This document shows, piece after piece, positions 1-10,755 of a stretch of 64,000 nucleotides of DNA. Position numbers and translations under genes: made by a program. Below the pieces are notes generated by a model that saw only the letters and a program-made list of their open reading frames with translations, was not told where the DNA came from and did not search any database. Position 1 is the first letter of the stretch. Each line of letters opens with the position of its first letter. Origin of the DNA: Pisolithus tinctorius (Eukaryota; Basidiomycota; Agaricomycetes; Boletales; Pisolithaceae); the NCBI GenBank assembly GCA_024663395.1, contig JANFAH010000011.1, forward strand, positions 248,001 through 312,000, written 5' to 3'.

Positions 1-115
1 TATTAGCGTTGCATTTTCTTTACCTTACTTGGGAGCACATGACGGTACTCATACTTAATATCCCCTGTGGAGGTTGATGATTTTACACTTGAAATTTATC
101 TACGGAAAAACTAAG

Positions 116-3100
116 TCAAGTAGTACTTTCGTAAATAGTAGCATCAAGGACCTCCAGCACCATACGCGAAGTCTCCTCCTTCTCCTCCTCCTCCTCTTCC
201 TCCTCCTCCAGATTCTCCTGAGTGTCTATATCGTCGGAATCCATCAACTGAGAGCAAACAGTGTTGATTAACGAGGGCAGTATGATGACATGCGGCTTAG
301 AGGCACTTTCACCAGGGCCCATTCGCACACTCTCGCCGAAAGAGAGAGAGCCCTTGTAGCCGGGCAGCTTGGTGATGTCGTGCAGGCACTTGAGGTGTTG
401 GGAGGTGAAGCAACTGTGTATCGAGCAGTAACAAGCTATCTGATGAGCTAATGGGGGGTGGAGAGCTCGCGCCTGCTGCTCGCTCTCATCCAGGAAGCGC
501 TCCTCGTCTCTCAAGTACGTCAATAGCCTACAGGCTTCGACCTCTAGGTGTTCGATCTCCTCTCGAGCACGCAACAACTTGAAGTAATGGTCCATTGCAC
601 TACGTCCAGCCGGTGTCGCCCATGGTCGCTGTGACATGTCTTGCTGGGCATCTCGAAGGAGGTTGAATTCAGCGATAAAGGCATATTCAACTACCTCGTC
701 CCACTTGAGAATGCGATGGGGGGGATCCATGGCACATGCAGCAGTATTATATTGTTCGAGTGCTATGCGAATTGCACTGGAGCGCACTTGCAGCGCCTTC
801 GCAATGTGCTTCTGCATCTTGTATCCTGTAGCTGTGGTGAGCACCAATGACCAATGTGAAATGATATGGACCAATCACTCACCGGCACCCGCACGGTTCA
901 TTTTCGAGAGCTCGAATATCCACGCGACGACAAGGGCTTCTAAATGGTCCAGCGCACGCTGGAAAGTCCTCTTTGTGACAAGACGTGCAGCATCGTGCCA
1001 TTCAGGTCACTCGGGCGTCCAACGGCTGTCAATGTTGAGCTTACTCTCGAGATCCTGGACAATACGAAGATCCTTGTTGTACATTTCTACGGCATGCCGG
1101 CGAGCTGTCTCCGCCTTCCAAGTCTTGTGCGTGTACGTAGCATAGTCCTTCAGGTCGGAAGGTGTTGTGACATCCCATAGCGCAGATTTCAAGTCTAGAT
1201 CCTTCCTAAGGGGAATTAACTTTAGCAACCAGCGGTGTTATGAGAACTTACTTGCTCGCTTCAAGGTTCACCAACGCCCGCCAGTACTCCATCTGTAAGG
1301 TCTCATTTAGAGGTTCCATCTCAAGCCCTTCTAAATAGTTTCGCTCCTCCTGAAGCCACGTAGTGAACTCGGTGTCAGCGGTGACCCCAAGTTCACATTT
1401 GAGCGACAGCAACACGAATTCACAGTCCGGTATGATCAATAGTGCTTGCTTATAGTTGCTATATATGAAGTTCGCTATACACACGACTGTTAGAGGACAG
1501 TATGGGGGAACATGAAATGCATACTCACATATACTCGCATATACTTCATACGCATCATTATGGGAAAAATACGCGTTGATTGCTTGCTGACGATGGAAAG
1601 CACTCGCATAGCGTAATGAGGATGCGAGCGCGTTAGACTTGGAGAACATCCTCTCACATGTTTTGAGGTCTTCGAGGCCCAGTCCTTCGGTATAGACCAT
1701 CAGGTGAGAAAGTTGACACAATTGCCGGTGAGCATGACCATGAAACGCTGGGACCAGGCAGGTATGTCGATTCTGCTCGACGTCCTTGCCAATAACACTC
1801 TTTGCAAGGGTGGTGGAGAACTGACACCCGATGTCGTATCCACCTCTGAGATCGGCCCCGAATACCTTCATCAGCCTCGACACAACGGCAATTGGATATT
1901 TGGCGCTGTGATTTGAATTTATCGTTAATTCTGCTGTAACGAGAGATACACTCACAGTTCTCCGCTCTGTACCATGTCAGCAATGAGCAATGACATCCCA
2001 TGCCGGCAAACGGCCAGGAATATCCCAGTCTCGTCATAGACTCCCCATGTCTGTTTCGTCTTCTGCTCGTCCATGTTCTTCCAACGACCGGCGCATGGAT
2101 TCTCATCTCCTGTCTGACCAACTTTGCATGAAGATGACTATGAGAGAATTCAAACTCAAACTTACCTCGACGTCCTTGCTTGTACTTTGAATGGGAGCAC
2201 TTTGGGCAAAAGAATCAACGAATTCACGAGAGAGGTAGCGTGTCGTTGGTACCTTTTGAGTTGTAGGCAGCTCGTGTGAGTCTTCATCTTCCACAATGTG
2301 ACGGAGTATACGCTTCAAGGAATCGTTACCGTCCATAGCATATAGGATCTTGAACTTGAGACGGGGCTCGTCTTTCAACTCGTAGGTGCACGCAGGACAT
2401 GCATGCTGCAAGCACCAGTCGTTAGATGTTCTAGACAACGCTTCCATAACGAGGGCTTCCACTCCGTTTAAGATGTTGAGGTAGAGATTGAGCGCGATGG
2501 AGAACTGACAGGATAAGTAGCGCCGGAATGCGACCTGTTGTGTATCAGTAGACTGCCAGATCCAAGATGAACTACTTACACCTTGTAAATCACAGATGGT
2601 CTTGACAAAGGCCTGAATGGAGAAATGTGGACTACGGAGGCGAGCGACACGGTATAGTTCGAGAGCATTGATCGTGATAGCCACGGAAGGTCTGATTGGG
2701 GAGCACGGCATGAATCCTTGCCTCACGAGTGCGGAGGCGATGTAAGAGTCGTCTGCACTGATTACAAGATTCACTTTCTCAGCGCCTAAATGGTTGCCAT
2801 CAGTAACACCCTTCGCACAGAACTATAATGGCCCACGAAACACGTCTACCACATGCACTCTCCAAGTTCCGGCGCTCAATCCATTGCCCAGGTCCTCAGC
2901 CTCCACCCTCTCTGCAAAATGGCCCCTAGCTGGCGTCGAGGCTTGAGCATGGTTCCATTCCAGGTAAGAGCGAGTGAGTGCGGGCATTTGCAAATCGAAT
3001 GCCTGACTGTGTCGAATAATTCGATCTCGGTGCATGCGATGATCAACGCGCTTTGTGCACTTTTCTGACCTGCAGGGTACATACTCAGTTAGAATGATTT

Positions 3101-3591
3101 TCGAGTAAGTTCATGTTCTTACCCTGCTTCAAAATCCGAATACATATCTCTTATCAAGTCGCTCAGCTCCCCGCCCGCGTTGCTAATCTCCAGAATGTGA
3201 GTACCGTCCAACACACCATCAAGAACGGCCTCCTCACAATCCTCCCAGCTATCCGAGTTATCAATATATATCTCTGTCCTTTAGCTTGACCGTTATACCT
3301 ATGCAACGCTTGCATGTTGGCCAGCGCCTCCGGCGTCACCTCTTCATCAGGGTAAGTTCCTTGTACTCTTCTGGGTGGGAATCACAGGTGATACTCACTG
3401 CCAATTCTCTCTGCCTGGTCATTTTGGGCTTCTGCTGCCTTCACCGCAAGTGTCTTCTGGTTGTAAACTGTATGCGTAAGCCGAGTGCGCGCGACTCCTT
3501 GCGACCCTGCTGAGCGGACTTCTCGCACTAGACCGAGGGAAAGGCGAGTTCTATTTCTTGGCTGCTTCGTCCATAATTTCCCTGGGCTCAT
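116..3591 (-). pseudogene. KDZ-family transposase, copy A, one nonsense codon
   Basis: Multi-exon transposase read from 3591 down to 116. N-terminal exon 3399-3591 starts MSPGKLW. Intron 1 (3342-3398) is followed by the KDZ-like VTPEALANMQALH segment. Further motifs in order: SWEDCEEAVLDG, ISNAGGEL, ALVRQGFMPCSP, a zinc pair CPAC, MDGNDSLKR (first acidic residue), GYDIGCQF (second), AFHGHAH with CQ (zinc motif), GLGLEDLKTCER (acidic third) and an acidic Glu-rich tail. An apparent TAG at 2823 lies in a 51-bp GT-AG intron with a TACTGAT branch site. Near 3270 the frame holds only if a 50-bp GT-AG intron is used; otherwise there is a 1-nt shift, shared with copy B. TGA at 1007-1009 interrupts the frame where copy B still has an arginine codon, so this copy is probably dead. 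Confidence 0.88.
3373..3390 (+). repeat. Internal copy of the transposon terminus inside transposase intron 1
   Basis: GGGTGGGAATCACAGGTG is identical to the outermost 18 bases of the right end of this element (10049-10066). It lies wholly inside intron 1 of the transposase gene and is also present in copy B (41432-41449), there preceded by C rather than T. Inference: an internal transposase binding site or a relic of an older terminus. Confidence 0.85.
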
Positions 3592-3725
3592 CGTTTGTTC
3601 ATGACGTGTTTCCTGCTCCTACATAAGCTTGACATTTACCATGTGATCGTATCATATACCTGACAGCTTATTAACCTCCTTGTTCCAATACCTCCAGCGC
3701 GCTGTTCCATCAGCTTGATAACTTG

Positions 3726-4577
3726 ATGAGCGAAGAGTCCCGCTCACGCTCTGGCCTATCCCGTCGCTATTCCTCTAGCGCGCTTCATGAGTTGCTAGAG
3801 TCAATGCGGCTCTCAGGTAATTAATATTTTTCTATCTGCCATGGTGATTGCTACTAACTATGTATTGCCTACAGATATCAACTGCGACACGGTCACTTGG
3901 ACTTGGACGATGACAGAAGAGTCTATAACATTTTCACGCATTCCCCAGACACCGCATACACCACAGATCCGGACGCCGTCACACATACTACAGGCATCGC
4001 CCAGGTCAAGGATGCCTGTGTCGACGGTTTCCTCCCGCTTGGTGACTAGCCCATCATCCACTCCTAAATCTCGTCACTCGCCCAAGTCAACTCCCCCCAC
4101 CCAACAGCCAGCACCGGCCCTGAGTAGTCCCCCGCCTACAGCTCCATGCCCTGCGCTGGTTTTTCCTCTCCACTTTCCTGGGCCCCATCCGTCAACATTT
4201 CTGCCTCCTGACACCACGGACGGTATTGATGGCTACTATGTCATCACAGTAGGACAGGAAGTTGGCATTTTTTTTCAATGGTCAGTTCCGCTTTCAGATA
4301 ATATTTATCTATACAGCTAACAATCAGAAGGCTGGTGGTTCAGGCGCGTGTCACCGGCGTGCCTGACAATAGTCATAAGAGGTTCAAGACGTTTGCCGCA
4401 GCACTGCAAGCTTATACTACCAACTACAACGAAGGATTGGTGTATGCGACTCCAGTTCCTAACGGCCCATTTTGGCCCAAGTCTTTAGATGATATCCTCG
4501 GTCATATGGAGCCTTCTTCCGCGGCCAGTAGTTCTGACGAGCTGTGGTCCCAAGTAGCTAAAGCTGAATTACTGTAG
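3726..4577 (+). CDS. RNase H1 N-terminal / viroplasmin-like domain protein, KDZ cargo (copy A)
   Basis: Three exons (3726-3816, 3875-4280, 4331-4577) with GT-AG introns give 247 codons in frame. The N-terminus is Ser/Arg-rich (MSEESRSRS), followed by a long Pro/Ser/Thr-rich linker. The folded part is YYVITVGQEVGIFFQW, then VTGVPDNSHKRFKTFAAALQAYT across the last intron. This is the pattern of the RNase H1 N-terminal (caulimovirus viroplasmin-like) domain, which binds RNA:DNA or double-stranded RNA in RNase H1. No RNase H catalytic domain follows. It starts 135 bp from the divergent transposase gene, so the two may share a promoter region. Intact in both element copies. Role in transposition unknown. 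Confidence 0.75.
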
Positions 4578-5176
4578 ATAAATCGTGTCAATGCAATTAT
4601 GTGATACACCTCCATCCAGCGAGAGGACCCCTTCATAGCTTACAACCTGGTCTTGAGTTGAAATGGAAGTGGCCGGTAATTTGTCATCAGTGGTTACTTG
4701 TATACATTGTGCAAGTTGCTAGGTGGTATATCCTTTGAGTATTGCTAAAGACTCCTACTCGTGATATGTACTAACATATGTAGGTATTCTGTTATAGATG
4801 TAGTGTGTACACGCTCCGGATGAAGGTATGTACATAGATTGGCAGTCGCGAGACTCACAAAATATGGTGTTCGCTATGGTGTTCGCTATGACACGCTGGC
4901 TCTCCATTGCATTCTCGAGACACTAACGTTAAGCCAGGTGCACGCCGGGCACTTATCAAGTTAGAATATACATGTAGTACCGAGATCTCAGGGTTATCTG
5001 CGCTCGATAGAGGCATATGGATCGCAAGGCTTACAAAACATGGCGTTCGCTATAGTGTTCGCTATGGAAATGTTCGGATTTCCATTTTGTTCTCGAGGCA
5101 CCACATATTATAACTGCTTCGACATGCTGGCATGCGATGGCAGGATCGTGGGCGCAGAAATATATCATATTTGAAT
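4578..5176. repeat. Gene-free spacer with an imperfect ~90 bp direct repeat
   Basis: No coding signal seen. Two related blocks, about 4843-4926 and 5018-5105, each hold a doubled GTGTTCGCTATG-like motif followed some 35-40 bases on by TTCTCGAG. The same arrangement is present in copy B (about 42902-43165). Confidence 0.5.
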
Positions 5177-5961
5177 CTACATATCAGCATGTAGTAGCGA
5201 CATCTCAAAGAACTTCACTTCCGAAGCTACATTAACACACATGTCATAGAAACTTCCTAACGAGGTGGAAGGCACTTCCATCTGTGCACCATGAGAAATC
5301 CTACGAAGGCGGGATAAAATCTCCTTTCCTTCCTCGATATGGACCCTCATTCCTGCCCAGAAGTGACTGAGCGCTGCAGGATCAGACTTCGAGCGTACAG
5401 ATTCCTTCAAGATCTCCAACTCGTCTGGCCATCGGTCTTCTGGCTGCCAGGCCACACGCCATAGCTCTATAGCATGCCTGATGGGAGCGAGAGTTTCTGC
5501 CGACGGAGCAACAGTACGCTTGATGGGAGCAAGAGTTTCCGCCAACACAGCAGTCTGCTGAGAGCACTTTGATGATTCTCGCTGCCTATAACATCAGATC
5601 AGCGGCACCTCATTCAAAGTTGCGAGGAACACCTACTGGAGTCTTGTCCTACAAACCATGCAGTACGTTTTATTGGGTCAAAAATTGTTGGTACTCGCCC
5701 TGTACTTACCTTGCAACTCGGAGGCGTGCCTTTTCATTCTGTGCCTTGCAGACCCTGTGTAATAGCATCAGAGAGCCAACTGCATGGATGGGTGATTATA
5801 CGTACCCAGGCTTTGAGAACCAACGTTGAGTAGCGAGCCGCTGACGATCACTACGGTCTGACTGCGAGCATTTAGCCTTGGATGGTTTCTTCTTCACTGT
5901 AAATATTTAGCCATGCTTCGAAAGGGCAAGTCAGTTTGTATAAAAGACTTACTCGAAGCAT
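5177..5961 (-). CDS. Small basic KDZ cargo protein, unrecognised (copy A)
   Basis: Open in both element copies and only lightly changed between them. The last exon (about 5584 to 5177) encodes a twice-repeated ETLAPI segment and an IELWR...WPDELEILKES region. Upstream exons at about 5637-5648, 5710-5754 and 5806-5896, joined by GT-AG introns, give a Lys/Arg-rich start (MKKKPSKAKCSQ). In this model the ATG is split by the first intron (A at 5953), so the start is uncertain. About 190 residues. No domain recognised; the basic N-terminus suggests nucleic-acid binding (inference only). Confidence 0.5.
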
Positions 5962-6091
5962 GCAGTGATTGACAGACTTTGGATAAGCCAACTATGCTAC
6001 TTAGTTCCTGACTTAGCTCAGGTATAAACATATGTAAATACCTCGTGGTAACGGAGGGCGCGGGCACCCGCACTCAACCCCTATTTTCTAA

Positions 6092-6800
6092 ATGAAATAT
6101 CGTAAGCTTCTCGAAAACACTACACGTACACAGCGGGAATTAAGCATTTGGACCAGCCACACTCTATACGTCTGTACGCTGAATGTGCGATACACGTTTA
6201 TCAGTTTTATGGGTACAGTCAAATACCTGTCTTCCTCTCGTTTCCACCCACCTGCTAACGATATGCTGCAAGCATTGGAATCAGCTCCACGAAATTCTTT
6301 GTTGTCTCAATCATGGTGCGTCGCAACTGTCATTGTGACTGAGCATAGTCGACATGTGTATTTGAATGCTTACTATTGCCCATAGGTATTCAGCAAATTT
6401 CGCGCTAATTTCTCTGAGCTGATGCTCGTGCTACGACTCGACGCATTCCTGCTGGGTAGAGGCACTCTTGCTTGGTATCCTGGTAGGTCTAACTGTCGCT
6501 GATCTATCCCGAGTGTAGTTGTGGCGTGTACCACGTAGCTGGTGCGAGACCACCACACCACTCAAAGGTCGTATAGAGTATGGATATTGGACGTTCTTGG
6601 TAAGTAACTCGTCGACAGTACGACAGTGATGAACCATACATTGTAGTTCCAGGTACCCTATACTGTGCATCGTCCACCGGTAGAACCCTATCTCACCACC
6701 GCGCGCACGTGATGCAATATGGTGCGGCGTGATCGCATGTCGTGGTGTTGTGTGCCTCCATTCCACAAAATTATCTGAAGGTACTATCTGTTGTCTGGTT
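6092..6800 (+). other. Possible spliced plus-strand gene, unrecognised (copy A)
   Basis: A reading frame opens at 6092 and runs to 6385. Plausible GT-AG introns follow (GTGCGT at about 6315 to CATAG at 6386; GTAGGT at about 6482; GTAAGT at about 6600). One downstream frame reads well as protein around FRANFSELMLVLRLDAF. I could not build a single unambiguous model, and a minus-strand frame at 6431-6766 is also open. The counterpart in copy B is 44151-44860. Confidence 0.3.
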
Positions 6801-7056
6801 TTGGTGTGGCAACATGGCTTACAACTGAGACTCTAGGTGCCCCGAACGTATGGTGTTGTCGGCTGCGTCCATGTGATTCAAATGCAAGGCATGCGTGACG
6901 TCAATCAATAAATATTGTGTTGTGCCGATGTCACGGTGATATTGGACTTTCGAGTGGCACGAATGATCAACACATATCCTGCCAGTGTGAAAATATTCTG
7001 GTGTGTCAGTGTCTTCCTCTCAGACCTCTCCCCTCTGCTCTCATAGTACTGTTAGT

Positions 7057-9201
7057 ATGAACCACGCTGGCGATGATTCTCAACCGTCTGATATGGCTCC
7101 GTCTAATCCTATTTCATTTCTTGATATGCTCAACAGCGAAGATAACCCCCTCACCAGCCTTAGTTATGGTAATATATATTTTGCTTCCGTTGAATTTTTC
7201 GCTCAACTGCATGAGCCCAGCAGGTGCATCCGCTTGTAACGAGACAACCACGTTAATCCCTGCGAATAATTTGTCAGTCACATACTTCCATCCATATCAT
7301 AGACGGTGTCCCTGACCTTACCTCAGCGTGTCTTCAACATATAGACCGTCGTTCGGCCTGCCCACCGCCAATGTTCCACCAGTCAATTACACTTGGCCAA
7401 CCTCTGGTCTACCCAGTGGCCTGGACGCTACCTCGGTTTGGCCAGTCTCTTCACTCAACGAGCTGCAGACTGCTGAGGCAAGTTCGTGCGCAAGCAATGT
7501 ACCCGCCGGTCACCTCAGTGGCCTGGTCACTACCTCAGCTTGGCCAGCCTCTTCACTCAACGGGCTACAGAATGCGGAGGTAAGGTCGAGCTCAATCGAC
7601 ATGTCAACTGCTGGTCAATTCAGTGGCCTGGGTACTGCCTTGACTTGGACTTCCTCCTCCCCCAACAGACTACAGAGCGACGAGCGCACAATCAACCCTG
7701 TCACAAGCTTTGTCGAGAATGTGAAATCCTCAGCAAATAGTTCCTCCTGGCATGCTCGGAATCCTGGGGTTCCTGTCCAACCTATCAACGCATGGGCGCC
7801 GCGCCTCCTTTCGACTGCTGAGAAATCCTCTCGCTCGTTAACGAAGGAGGACAAGGCCAAGCGAGCGAAGGAACTCCATGACACACTCGAGAGTTTCCTC
7901 CACTCTCAGAACGCGAAGCTTGAAGCCATTGCCGCAGCCAACAACGTTACTTTTGACCACGTCAAGGGCCTCATCAACACGAAGACCAACTATCACCACA
8001 GCTGCCGTGCCATGCTACAGAATGCCCTGGTCCACGCCAAATCACTCGAAGTCAATACAGGTAAGTATACTTGACTGTACCGTTATACGAGTGCTAACAA
8101 GCAAGTCCAGATCGCCCTGTTGGAGAGAAGCTACCCATGGCGCGACTTCAAGAGTTGGTCAAGGTTGATTTAGAGGCACATCCGCTCTCACAAAGTGAAG
8201 AAGAACTACTCATCGAGAAACTTCAAGAATATCGCAAGCTCAAGACGTGTGGCACCCACATGAACAACACTGCGACGGCACGCGATGTCAATTACACGGT
8301 AGATAGGATCACCAAGGAGGTATGTCGCACTTTACTTATGAACTTCTTCGTGGTAAGGATGATCCACAGCTCGAAAACCTTCGTGACCAAACTGGCATAT
8401 ATGCCACATTATTTGTCACGCGTGGCCATGTCAATGACACCATCCAGTCCACATGGACTGCGACTGACAACTCAGCAGACTTCTGGCAGGACGTCATCCA
8501 ACAGCCAGTCGCTGACATCGCGCGCAAGTATGAGCAGTGGGCATGTACTCAGGGTCAAAGTAAGTTCATTCAGCGTTAGGTGACAGCTGCTCAACCATAG
8601 GCCCAGATATTGTGGAGCACGATAACCTTGCGAGTGTCAGGAAACAAGTAACCAAGACGATTTTGGATGGTCTCAGTGGGTGCCTCGGAGCAGCGTTTTC
8701 CATAAAACTGCACTAAACATCGCCACAGGACAAGCCACAAACAAGAGGAACATCGTAATGAATTATCTCAATTACGAGCGCAGTATAATCCTGGCATATG
8801 GTGTCAAGCTGGTTGGCTGGCCTACCGACGTCAAGTTTGTTAATCCATCGAGTATCAGCGTTATATCCGAGGTGATCAGACTACGAGACGCACTCCGCTC
8901 CGGTGCATGCTTTTGGAAAAAGCTTTCGAAGCGCGAGCGACAGGAATTTTCGGCGCAGTGGGAGAGCCGAGTCACCGCAGGTGAGGCAGTGCTTAAACCA
9001 CGCAAGAAAAGAGCGGATGCGGGTGTATCGCACAAGCGCAAGGCACCCAGTGGTGCAGAGCTGTCCGCAGACAAGGAGAACAGGTCGGAGGGCCCACCCA
9101 GAAAGAGGTCGCGTGGATCACGCAAGAGAACACTCCCGAAAAGCGTTGAATTCATTCAAGACACGGATGATGATGATAACGAGGAAGACCTGGACGATTA
9201 G
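7057..9201 (+). CDS. Conserved KDZ-element partner protein (copy A)
   Basis: Seven exons (7057-7168, 7224-7272, 7327-8060, 8111-8319, 8370-8559, 8601-8675, 8729-9201) give 613 codons in frame. The first third is Ser/Pro-rich with imperfect repeats of the SGL...TSAWPxSSLNxLQ type. The middle (KTNYHH, then QEYRKLKTCGTH, TGIYATLFVTRGH and DVIQQPVADIARKYEQW) and the part with GVKLVGWPTDVKFVNPSS are, from memory of mushroom proteomes, typical of a protein found beside KDZ transposases. The C-terminus is a Lys/Arg-rich stretch ending in an acidic Asp/Glu tail. No catalytic motif recognised. Intact here and in copy B although the transposases are broken. Function unknown; a DNA-binding or accessory transposition role is a guess. 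Confidence 0.8.
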
Positions 9202-9460
9202 CTTGCGTACTCTTGCTAATACATAATGTGTCGAGAGTTGTTATACATACAAGAAATCTGTTAACAGTAATGTATAATGTGTTGTGGACACTGGACAACA
9301 GTGAGCTCGCTGTAGGCAACAGCGAGCATGGGTGGAGCATCCGCTGTCAGTGCGTTGCCGTTGACTGCCGACGTCAGACATAAATAGATACATTATGATA
9401 ATTATAAATACTAGCAAGTGATGGTAATGGTACTATTCATTGCTGCCGGGCCACCTGCAT
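9202..9460. other. Short gene-free stretch between partner gene and right TIR
   Basis: No coding signal. At about 9303-9328 there is a hairpin-forming palindrome (GCTCGCTGT, four-base loop, AACAGCGAGC); the matching place in copy B (49216) lacks 21 bp including it. Confidence 0.5.
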
Positions 9461-10066
9461 GTAAGGTAAAGAAAATGCGACGCTAATAGGTGCACAGTCG
9501 AGGGAGATATGTGCAAAACACGAGCTCGTCGTTGGTAACAACGAGCGCGAGGGGGCGCGAGGGGCAGCAGCTGTCACCGACAACCGCTGACGTCATAAAA
9601 CTATAAATACAACAACAACATTACAAATACATCACGTGCAGGGTAGCGCTTTCCGACATCGCTGAAAATTTGGCGGTAGCCGGTAACAAATAGAACGGTC
9701 ACGTGTTCCCGAGTAAGGTAAAGAAAGTCCGAGGCAAATTGGTACACAATTGGGGGAGATATACACAAAATACGAGCTCGTCGTGGGCAACAGCGAGCGC
9801 GGGAGGGCGGCAACTGCCACCGACGTCAGCCGACGTTGGCAACGAGCGCGAGGGGGCGTGGGGGGGGGTGGCCATTGCCACCAACGTCAGATGGCATAAA
9901 TAGAGTACTATTTCCTCCAGGCTACTGGAGTACTACACACTAAGTACAATTATTATTGAAGAGATATTGAAGGAGGCAGAAAGTATAGTATTTTCCCTCT
10001 ATTAAGAGGGTGTCACACGCATTATTATCACCTCTAATAAGATTGGCAGGGTGGGAATCACAGGTG
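9461..10066. repeat. Right terminal inverted repeat of KDZ copy A (~606 bp)
   Basis: It is the reverse complement of the left TIR as seen in copy B (36587-37172). Each arm holds two related ~90 bp blocks containing the CGACGAGCTCGT core, the ATATCTCCC motif and TTTCTTTACCTTACT, about 245 bp apart. Subterminal repeats like these are usual transposase-binding regions. The arm contains several CACGTG/ACGTCAG-type palindromes and TATAAATA-like boxes. Confidence 0.88.
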
Positions 10067-10074
10067 CGCGTCGG

Positions 10075-10755
10075 AGATGTATGCAGCATTAATTCCTCTA
10101 TTTTCTCTGACATCCTCGGTAGATCGCTCCTCCTCAATACTTTGTTCCTTGCAGTAACTTGCATGGATAATTCACTCAAATGCAGACCAGATTTCAACAT
10201 GAGGATGACTGCTTGAGCCTCGAACATGAACGATTCAGTCGGGACTCCCGGAACATTTGTCTCCGGACCGATGTTGGGGATTGAAACCAGACTCGGTCCT
10301 GAGATCAACCTGAGATCGTGTGTAGTTTCTCATCAACTTTATATCCAAATTGTGCTTCTTCTATAGTATGGTCTCGGTCAACATTTGATCCCAGACTCAT
10401 CAGACCAATAAGGCCAAGCATAACCATTCTCGCAGCTCGCCAGCAGTCGACTCTTCACAATGTTTACTGAATACAGACAGATAAACGCCCATTGTGGGTT
10501 GTTAGTTCCAGTGAAAATCATGTTCCCCTCTCCAAGTGAATTTGCGATGACTAAGAAGATCGTCTGCTGTGGTCCCACATAAACTTCTGATCGGTGAGCT
10601 CATGGCCGTTTCATCGTAGCTGTTCAGCCACGTGCGATGCGCGGGTATATTAAACAGTACCGGCAGTTCATTACACTTACACTGCTTCACACAAAGGATA
10701 TATATTCGGTGATGGCTGGAGGTCTGCAGGTTGAGGTATTGGACATGGATTATCC
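10075..10755. other. Gene-poor flank of KDZ copy A
   Basis: Target-side DNA next to the right end of copy A. A minus-strand frame from 10308 enters the transposon and stops there; it might be the remnant of a gene cut by the insertion, but I recognise no motif in it. Nothing else seen. Confidence 0.3.

Larger units (their letters stand above)
1..10066. mobile_element. KDZ DNA transposon, copy A (left ~560 bp outside window)
   Basis: Seen: this block is nearly identical to 37145-51826, apart from three later insertions there. Base 1 lies inside the left terminal inverted repeat (TIR); positions 1-28 are the reverse complement of the start of the right TIR at 9461. The right end reads ...GGGTGGGAATCACAGGTG at 10066, and the next eight bases CGCGTCGG (10067-10074) should be the TSD, by comparison with copy B where an 8-bp TSD is visible at both ends. 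Estimated full length is about 10.6 kb. Contents: transposase (minus), RNase H1-N-like protein (plus), small basic protein (minus), an unassigned spliced locus (plus) and a large partner protein (plus). Known: KDZ/Zisupton elements make 8-bp duplications. The assignment rests on the transposase plus the TSD. Confidence 0.9.

Noticed and set aside
74..271. Leucine-rich plus-strand frame
   Set aside because: It is the antisense of the Glu-rich tail of the KDZ transposase.
2823..2825. In-frame TAG in the KDZ transposase
   Set aside because: It lies in a 51-bp GT-AG intron with a TACTGAT branch site; removing it joins VVDVFR to AEKVNLVIS in the expected family order.
9940..10308. 122-residue minus-strand frame over the transposon end
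   Set aside because: About a third of it is TIR sequence and the rest has no recognisable motif; kept only as a possible cut gene.
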